5,174 nucleotides of DNA from assembly GCA_022837365.1 (NCBI GenBank), contig JALHHV010000171.1:1-5174 (forward strand), in the 5' to 3' direction. Made by a program: the position numbers and the translations under genes. The notes below the pieces were generated by a model. That model was not told where the DNA came from, made no database searches, and was given only the letters and a program-made list of their open reading frames with translations. The DNA is from Desulfovibrio sp. (GTDB taxonomy: Bacteria; Desulfobacterota; Desulfovibrionia; Desulfovibrionales; Desulfovibrionaceae). Of the stretch, positions 1 through 4,997 are shown one piece after another. The first letter of the stretch is position 1; each line of letters starts with the position of its first letter.

Positions 1-1
1 G

Positions 2-73
2 CTGCGCGGCGAGTACCGCCGGGTGACGCTGGGGCCGTTGCATGTGGGGGCGCTTTTCGCCGACTTCGATTAG
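2..73 (+). CDS. C-terminal end of an unidentified protein (partial)
   Basis: Only the last 23 codons and a TAG stop are inside the window. They read LRGEYRRVTLGPLHVGALFA followed by DFD. Twenty of the 23 sense codons end in G or C, as in the certain genes here, which makes this frame more likely than the other two. The fragment is too short to assign a family, and no motif is recognisable. The final G of the stop codon is also the first base of the repeat element at 73, so the element sits directly on the end of this gene. No separate terminator is visible between them; the element's own hairpins could end the transcript. Confidence 0.6.
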   Translation: MRGEYRRVTLGPLHVGALFADFD

Positions 74-136
74 GGGCCGCCGCCAAATTGTCCTTTTGCT
101 GCCCGTTGGCTGACCGACCCGAAGGGCGCGAAGCGT

Positions 137-168
137 GCCCGTTACGCGAGTTTGCGAGCGTTACGGGC
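137..168. repeat. Hairpin module inside copy 1 (first insertion)
   Basis: GCCCGTTACGC (137-147) and GCGTTACGGGC (158-168) are inverted repeats with one mismatch around a 10-nt loop. The module lies in an extra stretch of about 70 bp (112-182) that is absent from the copy at 4853. It shares no obvious sequence with the three modules further right, so it is a separate kind of insert. Confidence 0.7.
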
Positions 169-213
169 ATCGAGCGCAACGCGGTCGAACTTCGCCTGCC
201 ATGGCTTTGCTGT

Positions 214-258
214 CCTTATCCGTAAGACTCGCGCTGCGCGCTCGCCTAACAGCTAAGG
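214..258. repeat. Hairpin module A of copy 1
   Basis: CCTTATCCGT (214-223) pairs with ACAGCTAAGG (249-258). The interior holds CGCG-CTG-CGCG, a small nested hairpin. Modules B and C have CCTCA/TGAGG where A has CCTTA/TAAGG, so the T-A pair is replaced by a C-G pair and pairing is kept. Confidence 0.75.
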
Positions 259-290
259 CTCGGTCGAATACGATAAGAGCGCGCTGCGGT

Positions 291-330
291 CCTCATCCGT
301 AAGGTTCGCAAGCTCGCCTAACGGCTGAGG
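291..330. repeat. Hairpin module B of copy 1
   Basis: CCTCATCCGT (291-300) pairs with ACGGCTGAGG (321-330), with one mismatch in ten. It is 5 nt shorter than modules A and C because its interior lacks the nested CGCG stem. It is preceded by CTGCGGT, as is module C, which suggests tandem duplication of a unit of about 50 bp. Confidence 0.75.
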
Positions 331-341
331 CGCTCTGCGGT

Positions 342-386
342 CCTCATCCGTAAGACTCGCGCTACGCGCTCGCCTAACGGCTGAGG
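342..386. repeat. Hairpin module C of copy 1
   Basis: CCTCATCCGT (342-351) pairs with ACGGCTGAGG (377-386). The stem arms are identical to module B and the interior is nearly identical to module A (CGCG-CTA-CGCG). Directly to the right, the shared core sequence resumes at 388. Confidence 0.75.
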
Positions 387-450
387 CACTCCCTCATGGC
401 AGGCTCCTTTTCCTTGCCAACGAACAAAAATCCTAATTTGGCAACCGTCC

Positions 451-681
451 GGCGAGTGCCGGGGGAAAACCCCCGCTTGCACCGGCATCGCCTGTAGCGC
501 TGGCTTGGCCGAGGGGCTTCCTTTTTCCGTGGGGCATGAAGCTGCGCCGCATGCGCGGAGTGCCGCCGCGTTCCTCCTCCGTATCCATCCGCAGGGCTTG
601 TGAAAGAGAAGACAAGCGGGGCGGATTTTGCTATCGGTAACGCCATGCCCGATCCCGGCCCGAGGCCGGAGACGAGTACAC
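451..681 (+). other. Leader region upstream of the CBS-domain gene
   Basis: This 231-bp stretch separates the repeat element from the CBS gene. It contains a small perfect hairpin, CGGGGG-AAAA-CCCCCG (460-475), with no T-run after it. A possible sigma-54-type promoter is at 617-632, and a ribosome binding site GGAGA (668-672) lies 9 nt before the chosen ATG. Short reading frames on both strands show no recognisable protein. I see no RNA gene. Confidence 0.5.
617..632 (+). promoter_or_regulatory. Possible sigma-54 (RpoN) promoter
   Basis: The sequence has GG (618-619), exactly 10 nt, then GC (630-631) inside TTGCT (628-632). This is the invariant spacing of -24/-12 promoters, and it also matches C622 and G623 of the GGCACG box. 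The CA of that box is replaced by GG. Transcription would begin near 643, giving a leader of about 40 nt. No enhancer-like palindrome was found upstream, and a match of this strength can occur by chance. Confidence 0.3.
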
Positions 682-1179
682 ATGCTGTTGCGAAAGCGTG
701 CCTGGGACATCGTGCGGGAGGAATTCCCCAAGCTGCGCGAGGACGATTCGCTGGCCGAGGCCATGCGCAAGCTCAGTTCCTGCGTGGGGCCCGGCGGCGG
801 GGGCGGGGCGGGCTGCCTGTGCGCCCTGGTGTATGACGAGCGCGACATGCTGCGCGGTGCGCTTTCGGTGTGGGACACCGTGCGCTTCATGGAGGATTCG
901 CTGCTGCGCAGCGGTTCCCTGCGCGGCATCGAGGAGGACGGCTTCGACCGCATCTACCGCAATGCCTGCAAGGTGGCCGGGTCCACCAAGGTGCGCGACG
1001 TCATGGACCGCGACATGACCCAGGTGGCCCCCGACGACCCGCTGCTGGTGGTGCTGGAGAGCTTCGTGAAGAAGGGACGCAGCTACGCCGTGGTGACCGA
1101 GGCGGGCAAGGTGCTGGGCGTCATCATGATCAACGACGTGTTCCGCGAGATCAGCGGCGAGATCATCAGCCGCGCCTGA
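682..1179 (+). CDS. CBS-pair domain protein
   Basis: A 165-residue soluble protein made almost entirely of two CBS domains. The first (about residues 6-70) includes DDSLAEAMRKL and the strand CALVYDERDMLRGALSVWD. The second (about 104-158) is the more typical one: VRDVMDRDMTQVAPDDPL, then GRSYAVVTEAGKVLGVIMIN and the helix DVFREI. CBS pairs bind adenine nucleotides such as AMP, ATP or S-adenosylmethionine and usually sense energy state; a stand-alone protein probably acts by contact with a partner. The partner cannot be told from the sequence. A glycine-rich loop (GPGGGGGAG, residues 36-44) interrupts the first domain, and a longer helical linker (about 71-103) separates the two. The ATG at 682 is preferred over an in-frame TTG at 628 because GGAGA lies 9 nt before it and the 18 extra residues look non-coding. 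It is transcribed alone and ends at a stem-loop terminator. Confidence 0.9.
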   Translation: MLLRKRAWDIVREEFPKLREDDSLAEAMRKLSSCVGPGGGGGAGCLCALVYDERDMLRGALSVWDTVRFMEDSLLRSGSLRGIEEDGFDRIYRNACKVAGSTKVRDVMDRDMTQVAPDDPLLVVLESFVKKGRSYAVVTEAGKVLGVIMINDVFREISGEIISRA

Positions 1180-1208
1180 ATCCGCAACAGATGCATGCCG
1201 ACGAACAA

Positions 1209-1238
1209 GGGCCGCTCCCGGAAGGGGGCGGCCCGTTT
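1209..1238. terminator. Probable bidirectional terminator
   Basis: An 11-base-pair stem (1209-1219 with 1224-1234, one G-U pair) closes a GGAA tetraloop. The plus-strand tail is GTTTGCGTT and the minus-strand tail TTGTTCG, both only moderately T-rich. It lies 30 nt after the CBS stop and about 60 nt after the HD-GYP stop on the other strand, so it is well placed to end both convergent transcripts. Confidence 0.75.
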
Positions 1239-1285
1239 GCGTTGCGCGTGGGTTGGGTGGCGGGAGGGCCGGCTGCGCCGTCACT

Positions 1286-1311
1286 CCCCGGCCGTCACCC
1301 CCTGGCCGGGG
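1286..1311. repeat. Perfect stem-loop spanning the HD-GYP stop codon
   Basis: CCCCGGCC (1286-1293) and GGCCGGGG (1304-1311) form a perfect 8-bp stem around a 10-nt loop. The TGA stop of the minus-strand HD-GYP gene (1297-1295) is in the loop. No T-run follows on the minus strand, so it is probably not a terminator by itself. It could stabilise the mRNA 3' end. Confidence 0.55.
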
Positions 1312-2341
1312 TCTCGGTCTTGGGCGTTTCCCCCCTGGGCTTGATGGCGGCGCCGAAGGCGTTGGTCACCAGCGCGTTGAGCAGCAACGAGGTGTAGCGC
1401 GTGTCGTAGCGCGTCTTGTCCGCCGCCAGTTCCTGCGCCGCGGGCACCAGGTCCTTGGCCGGGGCGTGGGGGCGTGCGCTGATCATGGCCGAGAATGAAT
1501 CGGCCACGGCGCAGATACGGCCCAGGCGGCTGATCTGCTCGCCCTTGAGCTTTTGGGGGTAGCCCGAGCCGTCCAGCCGTTCGTGGTGCTCCAGGGTGCA
1601 CTGGCGCAACTCGTCGAAGGCCAGTCCCATCTTGTGCATGATCTTGGCCCCCACCAGCGGGTGCAGGGGAATCTTGTCCTTTTCGTCGGGCTTCAGCGGA
1701 GAGGTCTTGGACAGGATGAACGCGGGCACCTTGGCCATGCCCAGGTCGTGCAGCAAGAGGGCCAGGGCCGAGCGGTCCATGTCCCGGCGCTTCAGGTTGT
1801 CGCCCATGGAGGTGACCAGCAGCCACAGCCCCACCGAAAGGGTGTTCAGCGAGTGCCTGGCCAGCGAATGTTCGCGGTACAGGCGGCGCATGAACTGCTT
1901 CACCCGGTGCCTGTCCTGCCACAGGTATTCGGTGAGGACCATGACGTCGCGGTACAACACCTCGAACACCGGCTTCACCGGCTGCTCGATGAACCCGTTC
2001 ACCCGCAGGGTCAGGGCCTGCTGGAAGATGTCCGCGACCTCGCCTTCCTTCAGGTTCTTGTCCACCAGCACGAGGTCGAGCTGGTGGACGATGTGCTGTG
2101 AATAGATGGGGTGGTCCGACCGCGACACGAACAGGTCGCCCGCCTCGCACAGCCGCTGCACCTCTTCCACCTGCTCGTTGGAAAGCCGCGCGCCCTTGCG
2201 GGTGTACGGCTGCAACTGCGCGATGTCCTCGCGGAAGCGGAACAGGTCCACCGGGGGACGGTATTTGGGGAAGCTCGACAATATCTCCGTGCTGATCTGG
2301 TAGTATTCCTCGGAGATATTGTCGGGGATGGTTGCCTTCAC
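1295..2341 (-). CDS. HD-GYP domain protein, probable cyclic-di-GMP phosphodiesterase
   Basis: A 348-residue protein without a signal peptide or membrane segment. Residues about 155-295 form an HD-GYP domain: H163, HDLG (H198, D199), H227, the HHERLDGSGYP signature (252-262) and D281 in AVADSFSAM. These correspond to the metal-binding and signature positions of active HD-GYP enzymes, which hydrolyse cyclic di-GMP to pGpG and/or GMP. The usual lysine after HD-x-G is methionine here (HDLGMAKVP), with a lysine two residues later; the effect is unknown. Residues 1-150 match no sensor domain I recognise and look mainly helical. The GTG at 2341 is chosen because GGGAG lies 9 nt upstream and the 22 residues before it read like intergenic sequence. 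The gene begins 91 bp after pyk on the same strand, so co-transcription is plausible. The last 20 residues or so are charged and probably disordered. Confidence 0.9.
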   Translation of the reverse strand: MKATIPDNISEEYYQISTEILSSFPKYRPPVDLFRFREDIAQLQPYTRKGARLSNEQVEEVQRLCEAGDLFVSRSDHPIYSQHIVHQLDLVLVDKNLKEGEVADIFQQALTLRVNGFIEQPVKPVFEVLYRDVMVLTEYLWQDRHRVKQFMRRLYREHSLARHSLNTLSVGLWLLVTSMGDNLKRRDMDRSALALLLHDLGMAKVPAFILSKTSPLKPDEKDKIPLHPLVGAKIMHKMGLAFDELRQCTLEHHERLDGSGYPQKLKGEQISRLGRICAVADSFSAMISARPHAPAKDLVPAAQELAADKTRYDTRYTSLLLNALVTNAFGAAIKPRGETPKTETPARG

Positions 2342-2374
2342 CGTGGGTAGCTCCCTTGTGGCGCGCGCGTCGTG

Positions 2375-2427
2375 GGCGGCGGGGGCGCGGCGGAGCCCGG
2401 CCCGCACGGGAGCCCGGCGCCGCCGCC
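2375..2427 (-). repeat. GC-rich intercistronic repeats between pyk and the HD-GYP gene
   Basis: The 91-bp gap contains a direct repeat GGAGCCCGGC (2392-2401 and 2409-2418), flanked by inverted arms GGCGGCG (2375-2381) and CGCCGCC (2421-2427). It could fold into a GC-rich stem in pyk mRNA that tunes expression of the downstream gene. There is no T-run, so read-through is more likely than full termination. Confidence 0.35.
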
Positions 2428-2432
2428 TGCCG

Positions 2433-3845
2433 TCATTTCCTGTAGATCTTCACCATGTTGGTGCCGCGCGGCTTGCGGCCCGACTTGGGCTGCCCGGCGG
2501 TGATGACCACGTTGTCGCCCTTTTCGAAGTCGGGCGCGGTGTCCACGAAGCGCTCGGCCCGGGCCACGTGGCTGGGAATGTCCTGCGGGATGTCCTGCGG
2601 CACGATGCCCCACGAGAAGTTCAGGGCGCGCAGGGCCGCCGGGTCGGGCGTCAGGGCCCAGACCATCTGGCGCGGGCGGCGCGACGAGATGAGCCGGGCC
2701 GATGCGCCGCTCATGCTGTGCGAGACGATGCCCTTGGCTCCGGTCTTCTCGGCCAGCAGGCACGCCGCGTAGGCCAGGAATTCCGCCGTGCCCTTTTCCT
2801 CGGCCGGTTCCACGAGGCGTTGCGTCTCGAAGTGCAACTCTTCCGCCTTGGTGGCGATTTCCTTCATGAATTCCACGGTCTCCACGGGAAAGTTGCCCAT
2901 GGCCGTTTCTTCCGAAAGCATCACGCAGTCCGCCCCGTCCAGCACCGCGTTGGCCACGTCGGTGGTTTCCGCGCGGGTGGGCGAAGGGCTGTTGACCATG
3001 GACAGCAACATCTGGGTGGCCACGATGACCGGCTTGGCCGCGCGGTTGCAGGCGCGGATGATGCGCTTCTGCATGGCGGGCAGGGCGGGCAGGGGGCATT
3101 CCACGCCCAGGTCGCCGCGCGCCACCATGATCACGTCGGCCTCGGTCAGGATGTCCTCCAGCCGGTCCACGGCGTTCTGCCGTTCCAGCTTGGCGATGAC
3201 CGGGATGTGTTTGCGGCCGCTGGCCGCGATGATTTCCTTGGCGTCGCGGATGTCTTCCGGCGTCTGCACGAAGGACAGGGCCACGGCGTCCACGCCCAGT
3301 TCCAGGCCGTCGGCCAGGTCCTTGCGGTCCTTTTCGGTCAGGGCGGGCAGGCGCACCGACTTGCCGGGCAGGGCGAGGCCCTTGCGCGAGGTGATGATGC
3401 CGCTGTTGTCGGCCTCCAGTTCGAAGCACCCCTCCGGCGCGGTGCCCAGCACGCGGAACTGCAACCCGCCGTCGGAAAGCACCACCCGGTCGCCGGCTTC
3501 CAGCCCGTTCAGCACGGCCTGGTTGGAGAAGGGGATGAGCGGCAGCACCGCGCCCGCCGGGGCCTTGGGACCCAGCAGCACGCGGTCGCCCTTGCCCACG
3601 GAGACGGCGCCGTCGGGGATCTCGCCGATGCGGATCTTGGGGCCGGAAAGGTCCTGCAGGATGGTCACCGGGCAGCCGCATTCGGCTTCCAGTTCGCGCA
3701 GCGTGCGCACCAGGTCCACGAACATGGATGCGCCGCCGTGGGAAAAGTTGAGGCGAAAGATGCGCACTCCGGCGGCGATGAGGCGCGAAAGCACCTCCCG
3801 CGAGCGCGAGGCCGGTCCTATGGTGGCGATTATCTTCGTTCTCAT
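2433..3845 (-). CDS. pyk: Pyruvate kinase
   Basis: A 470-residue cytoplasmic enzyme of full family length that converts phosphoenolpyruvate and ADP to pyruvate and ATP. The N-terminal barrel starts with KIIATIGPAS and RLNFSHG (R31, N33, S35, H36), then DLSGPKIR (65-72). The B domain covers about 73-168, with LSDGGLQF at 123-130. The barrel resumes with the active-site stretch IAKLE (K219, E221), MVARGDLGVE (D245), ATQML (276-280), PTRAE (289-293) and LSEETA (310-315). The C-terminal domain (about 345-470) has the SHSMSGASARLISSRRP loop (375-391), a likely phosphate or effector site. GPKIR and LSEETA in place of GPEIR and LSGETA are variants I recall from other bacterial and archaeal enzymes. 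ATG at 3845 has AGGGG 6 nt upstream. It is divergent from mraZ and is followed by the HD-GYP gene. A tandem QDIPQDIP occurs at 417-424. Confidence 0.97.
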   Translation of the reverse strand: MRTKIIATIGPASRSREVLSRLIAAGVRIFRLNFSHGGASMFVDLVRTLRELEAECGCPVTILQDLSGPKIRIGEIPDGAVSVGKGDRVLLGPKAPAGAVLPLIPFSNQAVLNGLEAGDRVVLSDGGLQFRVLGTAPEGCFELEADNSGIITSRKGLALPGKSVRLPALTEKDRKDLADGLELGVDAVALSFVQTPEDIRDAKEIIAASGRKHIPVIAKLERQNAVDRLEDILTEADVIMVARGDLGVECPLPALPAMQKRIIRACNRAAKPVIVATQMLLSMVNSPSPTRAETTDVANAVLDGADCVMLSEETAMGNFPVETVEFMKEIATKAEELHFETQRLVEPAEEKGTAEFLAYAACLLAEKTGAKGIVSHSMSGASARLISSRRPRQMVWALTPDPAALRALNFSWGIVPQDIPQDIPSHVARAERFVDTAPDFEKGDNVVITAGQPKSGRKPRGTNMVKIYRK

Positions 3846-3874
3846 GCTCCACCCCTGTGCAATAAGTTGTATCT

Positions 3875-3885
3875 TGTCAAGCCGT
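3875..3885 (-). promoter_or_regulatory. TTGACA-containing 11-mer upstream of pyk
   Basis: Minus-strand ACGGCTTGACA contains a perfect sigma-70 -35 hexamer, ending 29 nt before the pyk ATG. At 17-nt spacing there is no acceptable -10, and transcription would start almost at the ATG, so its use as a normal -35 is doubtful. The same 11-mer precedes mraZ. Confidence 0.3.
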
Positions 3886-3932
3886 TTGTGCGTCGCTGAG
3901 GGGGCCGCCAGTCGTATGGGGACGCCGTGACG

Positions 3933-3948
3933 GATACACCGGTATATC
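3933..3948. promoter_or_regulatory. 16-bp near-palindrome, possible operator upstream of pyk
   Basis: GATACACC-GGTATATC has one mismatched pair out of eight. It lies 88 bp upstream of the pyk start. Beside it, GACAC-CCTTC-GTGTC (3954-3968) forms a short second inverted repeat. The size and symmetry suit a dimeric repressor or activator, but I do not recognise it as the site of a known regulator. Confidence 0.35.
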
Positions 3949-4183
3949 GTGCCGACACCCTTCGTGTCCCCCTGCTTTCCGTAAAAATATCAGGGCAGGC
4001 CATGTCCCGGTGCGCCGGGGCGGGGCGCATGCCGCAACGCGGCGCCGCGAATCCCGTGCGGCAGCGCACGCGCGGCACGGGCCGCGGGTGCCGGACGGTG
4101 GTGGCGCGGCATCCCGCAGCATGCCGGTTATATGGTGGAATCATGTGATATTGTTGTGCGATTGCCTGCGCGCCGGTTGCCGT

Positions 4184-4196
4184 TAGAAATTTTCTA
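4184..4196. promoter_or_regulatory. Perfect 13-bp AT-rich palindrome upstream of mraZ
   Basis: TAGAAA-T-TTTCTA is perfectly symmetric. It lies 21 bp before the TTGACA of the mraZ promoter, where an upstream activator or UP-like element would sit. It is AT-rich in a GC-rich background. No known binding protein is assigned. Confidence 0.3.
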
Positions 4197-4217
4197 GACT
4201 CGCTTGGCGGCCACGGC

Positions 4218-4246
4218 TTGACAGTGCCAGACATATCATAGAGAAA
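4218..4246 (+). promoter_or_regulatory. Candidate promoter of the mraZ operon
   Basis: A perfect -35 hexamer TTGACA (4218-4223) is followed by weak -10 choices: TAGAGA (4239-4244, 15-nt spacing) or GAGAAA (4241-4246, 17-nt). Either one adjoins or overlaps the first MraZ box, so bound MraZ would block RNA polymerase. The better-looking TATCAT (4234-4239) is only 10 nt from the -35, too close for sigma-70. Confidence 0.5.
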
Positions 4247-4270
4247 GTGGGAAATTGTGGTAAAAGGTGG
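4247..4270 (+). promoter_or_regulatory. MraZ operator: three GTGG boxes at 10-bp spacing
   Basis: GTGG occurs at 4247-4250, 4257-4260 and 4267-4270, exactly one helical turn apart. The contexts are AAAGTGGGA, ATTGTGGTA and AAGGTGGTA. MraZ proteins studied in Escherichia coli and mollicutes bind closely spaced direct repeats with a TGGG or AAAGTG core upstream of mraZ. The position right behind the likely promoter fits autorepression. The identification rests on this pattern and on mraZ being the next gene. Confidence 0.8.
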
Positions 4271-4312
4271 TAGACTCTTCTCAGGAAAGGCCCCTTCCCC
4301 GGACGGAAAGCA

Positions 4313-4331
4313 CCCCGCGCGTCACGCGGGG
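4313..4331 (+). other. Stem-loop in the mraZ 5' leader
   Basis: CCCCGCG (4313-4319) and CGCGGGG (4325-4331) form a perfect 7-bp stem with a 5-nt loop. It lies in the leader of about 130 nt between the MraZ boxes and the mraZ start. No T-run follows, so it is not an intrinsic terminator. Confidence 0.45.
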
Positions 4332-4365
4332 GAAACGGCGGAAGCGGGCGCGCATCCTCGACGCT

Positions 4366-4381
4366 TCGCGCAACAGCGCGA
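4366..4381 (+). other. Second leader stem-loop just before the mraZ ribosome binding site
   Basis: TCGCGC (4366-4371) and GCGCGA (4376-4381) form a perfect 6-bp stem with an AACA loop, extendable by a T-G pair. It ends 4 nt before AAAGG (4386-4390), so its folding could affect ribosome access to the mraZ start. Confidence 0.4.
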
Positions 4382-4404
4382 GATGAAAGGCAAGTGGTGT
4401 TCCC

Positions 4405-4839
4405 GTGTTGTTCAGAGGCCGTTCCCACCGCAGTCTCGACCCCAAGGGCCGACTGATGCTGCCGCCGGATTTCCGCGACATCCTCGTGTCGCGCGCCGAG
4501 GGCGGCAAGCTGGTGCTGACCAGCTTCGACGACTGCGTCATGGGCTACCCCCTGCCGGACTGGGAAGACTTCGAGCGCAAGTTCTCGAACCTCAAGAACC
4601 CCTCGCGCAAGATGCGCGACTTCCGTCGCCTGGTCATCGGCAGCGCCGAACTCATGGACCTGGACGGGCAGGGGCGGGTGCGCATTTCGCGTTCGCACAT
4701 GGACTACGCGGGCATCACCAAGGACGTGGTGCTGCTGGGCCAGGGCAGCCGCTTCGAAATCTGGGACCAGGGCCGCTTTGACGGCATCGTGGCGCAGGAC
4801 TTCGACGACGTGGCGCCGAACTGGCCGACAGCGGCATAG
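4405..4839 (+). CDS. mraZ: Transcriptional regulator MraZ
   Basis: A 144-residue protein of normal family length with the duplicated MraZ (AbrB-like) fold. The first half contains [20 protein letters not shown] with the DPKGR motif at 12-16. The second half has the matching DGQGR at 87-91, followed by [20 protein letters not shown]. MraZ forms a ring-like oligomer that binds direct repeats upstream of its own gene; it represses the mra/dcw operon in E. coli. Three such repeats lie 135-158 bp upstream here. The frame is closed by a TGA at 4384 with no start codon before GTG 4405, so translation starts at this GTG or at the next codon, TTG 4408, which would give the family-typical MFRG beginning. 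The only good ribosome binding site, AAAGG (4386-4390), is 14 nt from the GTG, which is long and suggests modest translation. The repeat element and then rsmH follow. Confidence 0.96.
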   Translation: MLFRGRSHRSLDPKGRLMLPPDFRDILVSRAEGGKLVLTSFDDCVMGYPLPDWEDFERKFSNLKNPSRKMRDFRRLVIGSAELMDLDGQGRVRISRSHMDYAGITKDVVLLGQGSRFEIWDQGRFDGIVAQDFDDVAPNWPTAA

Positions 4840-4852
4840 AACTTTCCCTTTA

Positions 4853-4997
4853 GGGGCTGTCTCCAAATTGTCTTTTCGCCCGTTGGCTGCGTCAAACTTC
4901 GCCTGCCATATCGGTCGAATACGATAAGAGTATACTCCCTCATGGCAGGCTCGTTTTCCTTGCCAACGAACGAAAATCCGGCTTTGGAAACAGCCCC
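4853..4997. repeat. Long inverted-repeat element, compact copy 2 (MITE-like, non-coding)
   Basis: A 145-bp element with terminal inverted repeats of about 35 bp. GGGGCTGT (4853-4860) pairs with ACAGCCCC (4990-4997), TCCAAA (4862-4867) with TTTGGA (4983-4988), TTTTCG (4873-4878) with CGAAAA (4971-4976) and CGTTGGC (4881-4887) with GCCAACG (4962-4968). Further in, GCCTGCCAT (4901-4909) pairs with ATGGCAGGC (4942-4950), leaving a 32-nt loop that contains the palindrome GAGTATACTC (4928-4937). The left flank TAGGGG is the same as at copy 1. No target duplication is obvious. It starts 13 nt after the mraZ stop and ends 21 nt before the rsmH start, so it nearly fills the gap and would be transcribed with the operon. 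In RNA it would form a long hairpin that could stop transcription or protect or cleave the message. Confidence 0.85.

Larger units (their letters stand above)
73..450. repeat. Expanded long inverted-repeat element, copy 1 (MITE-like, non-coding)
   Basis: The two ends are imperfect inverted repeats. GCCAAATT (82-89) pairs with AATTTGGC (435-442), TTTTG (94-98) with CAAAA (425-429), CGTTGGC (104-110) with GCCAACG (416-422), and further in GCCTGCCAT (194-202) with ATGGCAGGC (396-404). The same framework is present in the 145-bp copy at 4853-4997. Long identical blocks are shared: CGGTCGAATACGATAAGAG at 261-279, ACTCCCTCATGGCAGGCTC at 388-406, and TTTTCCTTGCCAACGAAC at 408-425. Copy 1 is longer because hairpin modules lie between the shared blocks. 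The outermost 9-10 bp pair poorly, so this copy looks more decayed at its tips. No open reading frame in it looks like a protein and there is no transposase, so any movement would need enzymes from elsewhere. It may act as a structured RNA, a terminator, or a nucleoid or processing site; function is unknown. Confidence 0.8.
3846..4404. other. 559-bp divergent intergenic region between pyk and mraZ
   Basis: It contains the upstream sequences of both genes, listed separately. The middle (about 4020-4125) is very GC-rich and rich in inverted repeats, such as GCCGC-AAC-GCGGC (4031-4043) and CCCGTGC/GCACGGG (4053-4059 with 4075-4081). From about 4125 to 4270 it turns AT-rich, as promoters do. A 73-codon plus-strand frame from 3927 lacks a ribosome binding site and has low-complexity Arg/Ala/Gly content, so I do not call it a gene. 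A small RNA cannot be excluded. Confidence 0.5.

Noticed and set aside
214..386. A short CRISPR array
   Set aside because: Units A, B and C are hairpins of unequal length and spacing, the intervening sequence is shared core rather than unique spacers, and no cas gene is near.
73..450. A decayed insertion sequence with a transposase remnant
   Set aside because: No frame shows transposase motifs, and the internal sequence is explained by inverted repeats, so it is better described as a MITE-like non-coding element.
631..1284. 217-codon minus-strand frame over the CBS gene
   Set aside because: It is antisense to a clear CBS-pair protein, has a His/Ala/Gly-rich composition and runs through the terminator.
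1281..2150. Open frames overlapping the HD-GYP gene on both strands
   Set aside because: They are out-of-frame shadows of the HD-GYP coding sequence with no recognisable motif; the HD-GYP frame carries the complete signature.
2319..3899. Long open frames overlapping pyk, including a 526-codon plus-strand frame and a 504-codon minus-strand frame
   Set aside because: They lie antisense to or out of frame with pyruvate kinase, whose motifs are unmistakable. Their products are rich in His, Gly, Arg and Ala, as expected from shadow frames of GC-rich genes.
4234..4239. TATCAT as the -10 of the mraZ promoter
   Set aside because: It is only 10 nt from TTGACA, and no other acceptable -35 lies at normal distance.
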